A stretch of 64,000 nt of DNA. It comes from Paeniglutamicibacter kerguelensis (GTDB lineage Bacteria > Actinomycetota > Actinomycetes > Actinomycetales > Micrococcaceae). The stretch spans positions 2,046,001 through 2,110,000 of the forward strand of contig NZ_JAGIOF010000001.1 of NCBI RefSeq assembly GCF_017876535.1, read 5' to 3'. Shown here in pieces: positions 57,700-64,000 of this stretch. The number at the start of each line of letters is the position of its first letter. Position 1 is the first letter of the stretch. The position numbers and the translations under genes were made by a program. The notes below the pieces were generated by a model. It was given only the letters and a program-made list of their open reading frames with translations, ran no database searches and had not been told where the DNA came from.

Positions 57700-57978
57700 T
57701 CAGGCGGCGTCGTGGTCGGTTTCGAGCACGCGGGCCAGGGCCTCGAGCACCGCGTCGGCGCCGTCGCCGTCGGCCCTCAGCACGACCTTGGTGCCGTATT
57801 CGGCGCCCAGGCCCATGAGGGAGAGGATGCTCGAGGCGTCGAGCGCATCCTCGACGGGCTCGCCTTCCAGGGCGATGGTGACCTCCAGCGGCTGGTCGGC
57901 GGCGGCCTCGGCGAAGATGGCTGCGGGCCGGGCGTGAAGACCGACGCGGCTGGCGATGGTGGCTGTACGTTCTGCCAT
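57700..57978 (-). CDS. ptsH: Phosphocarrier protein HPr
   Basis: Histidine phosphocarrier of the PTS, 92 residues. H15 in SRVGLHARPAA receives phosphate from EI. The regulatory-serine region reads DASSILSLMGLG. ATG 57978 has AAGGAGC eight bases upstream. It is the last gene of the fructose operon, 37 bp after ptsI. Confidence 0.96.
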   Translation of the reverse strand: MAERTATIASRVGLHARPAAIFAEAAADQPLEVTIALEGEPVEDALDASSILSLMGLGAEYGTKVVLRADGDGADAVLEALARVLETDHDAA

Positions 57979-58015
57979 GGTGTTGCTCCTTGGGTTGGGG
58001 TCGATCGTTTAAGTG

Positions 58016-59704
58016 TCAGAGTCCGAAGACGTCGAGTTCGGGCAGTTCGGCGCGGACGGCACCCCGGGCCTCGTCCGCGGAACCGGCGCCGAGCGCCAGC
58101 CCCGCGATGCGTTGGGCCCCGGGCAGGTCCACGGTCTTGAGGATGGCCGCGACGGCCGGCAGGGCGCGCCGGTTCATCGACAGCGTCGCCACCCCCAGCC
58201 CGACCAGCACGACGGCCAGGGCCGGGTCGGCCGCGGCCTCGCCGCAGACCCCGACGGGCCTGGGATCGCCCTGGACGGCCGCACCCCCGTCGCAGGTCGC
58301 TTTGACCAGGTGCAGGACGGCTGGCTGCCAGGGGTCGTTGAGCTCGGCGAGGGCCCCAAGCTGGCGGTCGGCGGCCATCGTGTACTGGGTGAGGTCGTTG
58401 GTCCCGATGGACGCGAAGTCCACCTCGGAGGCCAGCTGCCGGGCCATCAGTGCGGCGGAGGGGACCTCCACCATCACGCCCGGGGTCTTCAGCCCGGCTT
58501 CGGCACACATCCCGGCGAACGCCGCGGCCTCCGCCGGGGTGGAGATCATCGGCGCCATGGTCCAGACCTCGGCGGTTGAGCCGTCGGCGGCCTCCGCGAT
58601 GGCGGCGAGCTGGCGGGCCAGCACCCCCGGAACGGCCGCGTCGGTGCGGTAGCCGCGCACCCCGAGGGCGGGGTTGGGTTCGGAGTCGTCGGTGAGGAAG
58701 GGCAGCGGTTTGTCGGCCCCGGCATCCAGGGTCCGCACGACGACCTTGGCCCCTCCGAACGCGTCGAACACCGCCCGGTAGGCCTCCACCTGCTCCTCGC
58801 GGGTGGGCTCGGTGTCCCGGCTCAGGAAGCAGAACTCGGTGCGCAGCAGGCCCACGCCCTGGGCCCCGGCAGCGGCGGCCTCCACGGCGTCGGCACCGCT
58901 GCCGACGTTGGCCAGCAGCGGGACCCGGTGGCCGTCGGCAAGCCGGCCGGTTCCGTCGAACTCCGGCAGCGGGACCCGGGAGGCGTAGGCCTCGGCCAGG
59001 GCAGATTCCGCGGATCCGGGCCCGCGCACCACGGTGCCGTCGATGCCGTCCACGAAGACCACATCGCCGTCGGCCAGGGCCACGGTCCCCCGCGCCGCGA
59101 CGATCGCCGGCAGGCCGAGCGAGCGGGCGATGATCGCGGTGTGCGACTGCGGCCCGCCGTCGCTTGTCACCAGGGCGAGCACGCGCGCCGGGTCCAGCGT
59201 GGCGGTGTCGGCCGGCGCCAGGTCGACCGCGCACAGCACAAACGGCTCGTCGCTGTCCGGGATGCCGGGTGCCGGGACGCCGCGCAGCTGCGCGACGATC
59301 CGGGCACGGACGTCCAGCACATCGGTGGCGCGCTCGGCCATGTAGCCGCCGAGGGCCGCCAGCTGGGTGGCGACGGCGTCTGCCGCCTCCCAGATCGCCG
59401 ACTCCGCGCAGGTGCCGGTGGCAACCAGCTTGGTCGCGGACTTCAGCAGCGTCCGGTCCGAGGCCATGAGCGCGGTGGCCTTGAGCACCGCCGCGGCATC
59501 GCCCGTGGCTGCGGCGGCGCGCTCCTTCAGTCCCGCGGCGACGGCCTGTGTGGCTTCGGCCAGACGTGCGGATTCCTCCTCGGCGCTCACTCCGGCCGGC
59601 AGCGGGGCGCCATCGGCGGGCGCCGTGATGGGCTCGGGCATCCGGCGGACCGGGCCGATGACCCGGCCGGCGCTGACGCCGACCCCGGTGAATCGCTCGC
59701 TCAT
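58016..59704 (-). CDS. ptsI: PTS enzyme I (phosphoenolpyruvate-protein phosphotransferase)
   Basis: Autophosphorylates from PEP and passes phosphate to HPr. 562 residues. Active histidine H188 in GGPQSHTAIIARS. PEP-binding barrel segments GLLRTEFCFLSR, TLDAGADKPLPFL and FASIGTNDLTQYTMA are present, and the catalytic cysteine lies in VGVCGEAAAD. It overlaps fruA by four bases (ATGA). Having EI and HPr inside the fru operon gives a complete sugar PTS in one transcript. Confidence 0.96.
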   Translation of the reverse strand: MSERFTGVGVSAGRVIGPVRRMPEPITAPADGAPLPAGVSAEEESARLAEATQAVAAGLKERAAAATGDAAAVLKATALMASDRTLLKSATKLVATGTCAESAIWEAADAVATQLAALGGYMAERATDVLDVRARIVAQLRGVPAPGIPDSDEPFVLCAVDLAPADTATLDPARVLALVTSDGGPQSHTAIIARSLGLPAIVAARGTVALADGDVVFVDGIDGTVVRGPGSAESALAEAYASRVPLPEFDGTGRLADGHRVPLLANVGSGADAVEAAAAGAQGVGLLRTEFCFLSRDTEPTREEQVEAYRAVFDAFGGAKVVVRTLDAGADKPLPFLTDDSEPNPALGVRGYRTDAAVPGVLARQLAAIAEAADGSTAEVWTMAPMISTPAEAAAFAGMCAEAGLKTPGVMVEVPSAALMARQLASEVDFASIGTNDLTQYTMAADRQLGALAELNDPWQPAVLHLVKATCDGGAAVQGDPRPVGVCGEAAADPALAVVLVGLGVATLSMNRRALPAVAAILKTVDLPGAQRIAGLALGAGSADEARGAVRAELPELDVFGL

Positions 59705-61758
59705 GCCGCCACCTGCTCGGCGCCCACTGCATGTTCAACGGTTGCCGCAGCCGGGGCGGGGCGCTTGCGGGCGTAGCGCTTCAGCGCCACCACGGCCAGC
59801 GCACTGATGACGGTGCCGACGGCGATGGAGATGACAAACATCGCGAAGTTGCCGATGGCAAAGAACACGAAGATTCCGCCGTGCGGGGCCTGCGAGGTGA
59901 CGCCGAAGGCCATGACCATGGCACCGGTCGCACCGGCCCCGAGCATGCTGGCGGGGATGACGCGCAACGGGTCGGCCGCGGCGAACGGGATCGCGCCCTC
60001 GGAGATGAAGGCAGCGCCGAGCAGCCAGGCCGCCTTGCCGTTTTCGCGTTCGGCTGCGGAGAATCCCTTGCGGTCAAGCAGCGTGGCCAGGGCCATCGCG
60101 AGCGGCGGGACCATGCCGGCGGCCATGACCGCGGCCATGATCTGCCACGGCGCCTGGTTGGCGACGGCACCGGCACCGAGCCCGGCAACCGCGAAGGAGT
60201 AGGCGACCTTGTTGACGGGTCCGCCGAGGTCGAAGGCCATCATCAGGCCCAGGATCAGGCCCAGCAGGGTGGCCGCGACGCCCGACATCGAGGAGAGCCA
60301 ACCGTTCAGGCCGGCGGTCAGCGCGGCGATCGGGCCGCCGAGGACCAGGAACATCGCACCGGAGGCGATGATCGAGCCGAGCAACGGCGTGATGACCACC
60401 GGCATCAGTCCGCGCAGCCAGCGCGGGGTTTTCCAGCTGCCGATCCAGCGGGCGGCGAGGCCCGCGATCAGGCCGCCGGCGATGCCGCCGAGGAAGCCGG
60501 CGCCCATGAATCCGGCCACGGCGCCGGCGGTGAAGCCGGGGGCCAGGCCGGGACGGTCGGCAAGGGCATAGGCGATGTAGCCGGCCAGCACGGGGACCAG
60601 GAAGCCCATCGACAGGGAGCCGATCTTGAAGGCGACGGCACCGAGGTAGACGCCGAACGGGCCGAACGGGGCTCCGATCTGTGCCACGACGTCGGCACCG
60701 GGCAGGTTGAAGAGGGTGTTTGCCGCGACGACGTCGTTCGCGACAGTTGTGATGGCGTAGCCGCCGAGCAGGAAGCCCAGGGCGATCAGCAGGCCGCCGC
60801 CGGCGACGAACGGGATCATGTAGCTGACCCCGGTGAGCAGGGCCCGCTTCAGTGCGGCGCCGGCGCTTTCGCGCCCGGCGGGAGAACCGGCGGCGTCCGC
60901 CGGCCCGGTGCCGGAGGCGACGCGGCGTGCGTTCGGGTCGTTGGCCGCGGCCAGCGCCTCGGCCACCATGACGGCAGGCTCGTCGATGCCGCGCTTGACC
61001 GGGGACTGGATGACCGGCTTGCCGGCGAAGCGTTCCTTGCCGCGCACGTCGACGTCCACGGCGAAGATGACCGCCTCGGCCGCCGCGATGACGGCAGGGT
61101 CCAGCGGGGTGGTGCCGGAGGATCCCTGGGTTTCGACCTGCAGGTCGACCCCTGCCTCGGCGGCCGCGGCCACCAGCGAATCGGCGGCCATGTAGGTGTG
61201 GGCGATGCCGGTGGGGCAGGCGGTGACGGCAACCAGGCGGCGCTTTTCGGCCGGAGCCGATGCCGGGGCAGGCGCCGCGGTCTCGGCGGCAACTGCGGCA
61301 ACCGGTGCCGGGCTGACGGCCCCCTCGACCAGGGCGACGATCTCCGCCGGGCTTCCGGCGGCGCGCAGGGCGGCGGTGAAGTCCTTCTTCACCAGCGAGC
61401 GGGCCAGCTTGGAGAGCAGCTTGAGGTGTTCCTTGTCGGCACCCTCCGGGGCGGCGATGAAGAAGATGAGGTCGGCAGGGCCGTCCTTGGCGCCGAAGTC
61501 GACGGCCGGGGCCAGCCGGGCCATGGCGAGCGTCGGTTCGGTGACCGCCGTCGAGCGGCAGTGCGGGATCGCGATCCCGCCCGGCACGCCGGTGGCGGTT
61601 TTCTGCTCGCGGGCCACCGCGTCGCGCTGCAGGGCCGCGGCGTCCGCGGCGCGGCCGGTGGCCACCACGGTGCGGGAGAGCTGGGCGATGACCTCGGTGC
61701 TGGTGCCGCCAAGGTACCTGTCAAGCAGGACAAGCTCTTCGGTGATGAGACGCGTCAT
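59701..61758 (-). CDS. fruA: Fructose PTS permease, EIIABC fusion
   Basis: Imports and phosphorylates fructose to fructose 1-phosphate. Domains in order: EIIA (residues 1-150, H66 in GIAIPHCRS), an alanine/proline linker (150-172), EIIB (173-275, C181 in ACPTGIAHTYM) and EIIC (from ~300, with many membrane helices, LLTGVSYMIPFVAGGGLL). 685 residues is the normal size for this fusion. It overlaps fruK and ptsI by four bases each. Confidence 0.96.
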   Translation of the reverse strand: MTRLITEELVLLDRYLGGTSTEVIAQLSRTVVATGRAADAAALQRDAVAREQKTATGVPGGIAIPHCRSTAVTEPTLAMARLAPAVDFGAKDGPADLIFFIAAPEGADKEHLKLLSKLARSLVKKDFTAALRAAGSPAEIVALVEGAVSPAPVAAVAAETAAPAPASAPAEKRRLVAVTACPTGIAHTYMAADSLVAAAAEAGVDLQVETQGSSGTTPLDPAVIAAAEAVIFAVDVDVRGKERFAGKPVIQSPVKRGIDEPAVMVAEALAAANDPNARRVASGTGPADAAGSPAGRESAGAALKRALLTGVSYMIPFVAGGGLLIALGFLLGGYAITTVANDVVAANTLFNLPGADVVAQIGAPFGPFGVYLGAVAFKIGSLSMGFLVPVLAGYIAYALADRPGLAPGFTAGAVAGFMGAGFLGGIAGGLIAGLAARWIGSWKTPRWLRGLMPVVITPLLGSIIASGAMFLVLGGPIAALTAGLNGWLSSMSGVAATLLGLILGLMMAFDLGGPVNKVAYSFAVAGLGAGAVANQAPWQIMAAVMAAGMVPPLAMALATLLDRKGFSAAERENGKAAWLLGAAFISEGAIPFAAADPLRVIPASMLGAGATGAMVMAFGVTSQAPHGGIFVFFAIGNFAMFVISIAVGTVISALAVVALKRYARKRPAPAAATVEHAVGAEQVAA

Positions 61759-62741
61759 GGCTTTCCTTCGGTGGGGAGTGGAGCGGGAAGCGCGGCGACG
61801 GTGACGGCGCGCGGGTTGGTGTGTTCGGGGGCGGGAATGGTGGAGCCCGGCAGGGCGACGGCGGCCGATCCGTGGGCGACTGCCTGGCGCAGGCAGTCGG
61901 CGGGTCCCCCGCCAGCCGCGTCGGCGAGCAGGTATCCGGCCAGGGCCGAGTCGCCGGCGCCTACGGTGCTGCGTGCGGTGACGGGGTCGTGGGTTGCGTG
62001 CCAGCTGCCAGCGGCGCTGGCCAGCACCGCGCCCTTCGAACCGAGCGTGGCCAGCACGGCCCCGGCACCGGCCTCGACGAGCCTCAGCGCCGCAGCGCCT
62101 GCACGTTCGTGGTCGGCCTCGAGTTCCGGCCCGGTGCCTTCCCCGGTGAGCTCTGCAAGTTCCTCCGCGTTGGGCTTGATGAGGTCCGGGGTGCCGGCCG
62201 GGCCGGCGGCGAAGAGCGCGGCGAGCGGTTCGCCGGAGGTGTCAACGGCGATGCGCGGGGCCCGGGCGCCGAGCCGGTCGCGGACCTCGGCAACGAGTCC
62301 GGCGTAGAACCCCGGGGCCACGCCCGGCGGCAGGGATCCTGCCAGCACCAGCCAACTGGCCCCGTCGGCCGCGGCAAGCACGGCCTCGACGAGTGCGCGC
62401 TGGTGTCCGGCGTCCAACAGGGGGCCGGGGGCGTTGACTTTGGTGGTGGTTCCGTCGGCCTCAGCCAGGGTCAGGTTGCTGCGCAACGGCTGGCCGATCG
62501 GCAGCGCCACGTGGGGCAGGTTGCCGTCCGCGAGGCCGAGCACCACGGGGTCGTGAGGGTCCCCCGGCAGCACCGCCAGCGTGCGCAGCCCGCCGGAGGC
62601 AAGGGCGCGGGCCACGTTCACGCCCTTGCCGGCCGCCTGGGATGTCAGCGACAGGGCCCGCTGGACCCCGCCGCGCTGCAGGGGCGCGTCCAGCTCGATG
62701 GTTCGGTCCATGCTGGGGTTCATGGTCAGCGTGGCGATCAT
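61755..62741 (-). CDS. fruK: 1-phosphofructokinase
   Basis: PfkB-family kinase converting fructose 1-phosphate to fructose 1,6-bisphosphate. 328 residues. The N-terminal TLTMNPSMDRTIEL and GKGVNVARALASGG blocks and the C-terminal catalytic VGAGDSALAGYLL are diagnostic. It overlaps fruA and the regulator gene by four bases each (ATGA/GTGA-type junctions). Confidence 0.95.
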   Translation of the reverse strand: MIATLTMNPSMDRTIELDAPLQRGGVQRALSLTSQAAGKGVNVARALASGGLRTLAVLPGDPHDPVVLGLADGNLPHVALPIGQPLRSNLTLAEADGTTTKVNAPGPLLDAGHQRALVEAVLAAADGASWLVLAGSLPPGVAPGFYAGLVAEVRDRLGARAPRIAVDTSGEPLAALFAAGPAGTPDLIKPNAEELAELTGEGTGPELEADHERAGAAALRLVEAGAGAVLATLGSKGAVLASAAGSWHATHDPVTARSTVGAGDSALAGYLLADAAGGGPADCLRQAVAHGSAAVALPGSTIPAPEHTNPRAVTVAALPAPLPTEGKP

Positions 62742-63517
62742 GCCAGCACCACCTCGACGTCGGCGGCCTCGAGGGCCGCGGCCAGCTCGGCATCGGGCTC
62801 CCGGTCGGTGACCAGGGTGTCGATGTCGGCGAGGGCCGCGAAGCGGACCAACGCGGTCTCACCCAGCTTGCTGGAGTCGGCCAGCACCACCACACGCCGC
62901 GCACAACCGACGATCGCGGTCTTCACCGCGGCTTCGAGCGCATCGGGGGTGCTCAGGCCGAAGTCGGCGTCCACGCCGTTTGCCCCGACAAAGGCGATGT
63001 CCGGGCGCAACGAGTCCAGTTGGGCGAGCGTGTGACTGCCGGTGGCCGCGCTGGTGAGGCCGCGCACCCGGCCGCCGATGAGTTCCAGCGGCAGGGCCGG
63101 GGAGACACGTTGCGCGATGGGCAGTGCGTGGGTGATCACCAGAAGTTCCTCGGCCCTCGGCACGGCAAGTTCCTCGGCCAGCAGTCCGGCCAGGAGTTCG
63201 GTGGTGGTTCCGGCATCGAGCAGGATCGAGGTGGCACCCTGCGGGAGCAGTTCGAGTGCCTTCGCGGCAATGCGCCGCTTGGCAGCCAGGTTCTGGGTGG
63301 TGCGGGCCGTGTGGCTCTGTTCCGCGGTGCTGGCCTTCGCGGCGACAACCGCACCGCCATGCACCCGGCGCAACACGCCGACCTGCTCCAATTGGGCGAG
63401 GTCGCGGCGCACGGTTTCGCGGGTGATTCCGAAGCGTTCGGACAGGTCTGCAACACCGACCTTGCCCTGCAGGGACAGCTGTTCGGTGACGAGGCGGTGG
63501 CGTTCTTCGGCAAACAC
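62738..63517 (-). CDS. fruR: DeoR-family regulator of the fructose operon
   Basis: A 259-residue repressor: DeoR HTH (VGVADLSERFGITRETVRRDLAQLEQ) and a sugar-phosphate-sensing ISOCOT-like domain (SILLDAGTTTELLAGLL; DIAFVGANGVDADFGLST). First gene of the fru-pts operon, so it is probably autoregulated and relieved by fructose 1-phosphate. GTG 63517 has GGAGG ten bases upstream. Confidence 0.92.
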   Translation of the reverse strand: MFAEERHRLVTEQLSLQGKVGVADLSERFGITRETVRRDLAQLEQVGVLRRVHGGAVVAAKASTAEQSHTARTTQNLAAKRRIAAKALELLPQGATSILLDAGTTTELLAGLLAEELAVPRAEELLVITHALPIAQRVSPALPLELIGGRVRGLTSAATGSHTLAQLDSLRPDIAFVGANGVDADFGLSTPDALEAAVKTAIVGCARRVVVLADSSKLGETALVRFAALADIDTLVTDREPDAELAAALEAADVEVVLA

Positions 63518-63538
63518 GATGTGGGAGCCTCCGGGTTA

Positions 63539-63554
63539 TGTGACGCGAGTCACG
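63539..63554. promoter_or_regulatory. CRP/GlxR-like box in the fru leader
   Basis: TGTGA, six bases, TCACG: nine of ten conserved positions of the CRP/GlxR half-sites. It lies between the predicted transcription start and the fruR start codon, a place expected for repression. Confidence 0.5.
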
Positions 63555-63572
63555 GTGATCTGTGTTCATATG

Positions 63573-63602
63573 ACTTTAGACGCACCGCGATCGTAATGTC
63601 AA
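63573..63602 (-). promoter_or_regulatory. Promoter of the fru-pts operon
   Basis: TTGACA (63597-63602), 18-bp spacer, TAAAGT (63573-63578) on the minus strand. Confidence 0.8.
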
Positions 63603-63620
63603 CACAAAACAACACAAAAC
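63601..63620. repeat. Tandem 10-bp repeat next to the fru -35 box
   Basis: AACACAAAAC twice in tandem, overlapping the end of the -35. A likely operator for the DeoR-type regulator. Confidence 0.6.
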
Positions 63621-63805
63621 CAAATAAGCACAGATTCACTCCCACGGGTTCCGGGGGGCGCTCGCCACGTCCGCGCCCGCTGAAATTGCGGGTAGGACAG
63701 CCAGTGCAATGGACACGGCAGGGACACATGATCGGCTCACCGCAAACCCAACGTCGTTCAGTAGGTTGGGCCCGTCCAGGAGGTCGCAAGACACAGGAAG
63801 CCAAG

Positions 63806-64000
63806 ATGATGAGTGGAAGTGGCAATCTCAGTTTCGGAAAACCATCGCCCCGCCGGCGCCGCGGCTCCGGCACAGCCCGCCGGGCAATGTCCGCCATCGT
63901 GCTTGGCCTGTTCGACAGTGTGCTCGGGGCCGGCATGGGAATCGTTGGCGGTGCGGTCTTGATGACGATCATGAAATTCCGGGGCGATTCGACGTTCGTC
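63806..64000 (+). CDS. Start of an unrecognised membrane protein (runs off window)
   Basis: Only 65 codons are visible. The N-terminus is basic (KPSPRRRRGSGTARR) and is followed by a hydrophobic segment (MSAIVLGLFDSVLGAGMGIV), so it is a membrane or secreted protein. ATG 63806 has AGGAAG five bases upstream, which makes the start convincing; a second ATG follows immediately. The family cannot be named from this fragment. Confidence 0.65.
   Translation, partial: MMSGSGNLSFGKPSPRRRRGSGTARRAMSAIVLGLFDSVLGAGMGIVGGAVLMTIMKFRGDSTFV

Noticed and set aside
59731..62307. An 858-codon open frame on the plus strand
   Set aside because: Antisense to fruA and fruK, whose catalytic motifs are clear; typical high-GC shadow.

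Overview
This window is high-GC actinobacterial chromosome, most likely from a Micrococcaceae member of the Arthrobacter/Paeniglutamicibacter type (inferred from gene content; no 16S is present). Supporting signs are paired clpP1/clpP2, a mycothiol-type DsbA-fold protein, an actinobacterial SufR with its usual ABC-transporter/ctaA neighbours, group II truncated haemoglobin, TTG and GTG starts, and repeated TANNNT boxes six or seven bases before start codons, which suggests leaderless mRNAs. It is ordinary chromosome: I see no prophage, insertion sequence or CRISPR array.

Layout. 1-5.1 kb: the start of a siroheme sulfite/nitrite reductase and its chelatase (minus), a LuxR-type regulator, an amidase with a repetitive N-terminus, and a DUF488 protein. 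5.1-13.5 kb: an alpha-glycoside locus made of a divergent ROK repressor, a GH36 alpha-galactosidase, an ABC importer (binding protein plus two permeases) and a GH13 alpha-glucosidase. 13.6-16.3 kb: valS. 16.3-16.6 kb: a hairpin-rich intergenic stretch. 16.7-21.8 kb (minus): a DsbA-like protein, clpX, clpP2, clpP1 and tig, with a ClgR-type box before clpP1. 21.8-23.1 kb: tRNA-Pro, a doubtful membrane-protein reading frame and tRNA-Gly. 23.3-32.2 kb: nei-like glycosylase, rpiB, an aspartate-dehydrogenase-like gene, pepN, OsmC, an AlkD-like protein, a truncated haemoglobin, a conserved unknown and acyl-CoA thioesterase II. 32.2-40.6 kb: ettA, an ssb paralogue, a CPBP protease, an aldo/keto reductase, a UvrA paralogue, an MFS transporter and tRNA-Arg. 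40.7-45.1 kb: Lrp/LysE pair, sodA, a flavin reductase and soxR, each of the last two behind a SoxR-style promoter, then an AI-2E transporter gene broken by two frameshifts. 45.2-47.3 kb: the biotin ECF transporter bioYMN behind two BioQ-like boxes. 47.3-48.9 kb: a zinc metallopeptidase and a lipoprotein. 49-53.7 kb (minus): sufR-B-D-C-T. 53.8-57.6 kb: an ABC exporter, ctaA, a GNAT and a Nudix protein. 57.7-63.5 kb (minus): a fructose PTS operon, fruR-fruK-fruA-ptsI-ptsH. The last 195 bases begin a membrane protein that runs off the window.

How the genes work together. The glycoside locus should import raffinose/melibiose-type or isomalto-oligosaccharides and hydrolyse them in the cytoplasm under ROK control. 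The PTS operon encodes the whole phosphorelay plus 1-phosphofructokinase in one transcript. The suf operon builds Fe-S clusters under SufR feedback, but SufS and SufU are not in it. The most informative regulatory finds are the SoxR promoter pair, the BioQ-like boxes, the ClgR box, the ROK operator over a possible leaderless start, and the CRP-like site in the fru leader. I did not find a clearly new multi-gene system.
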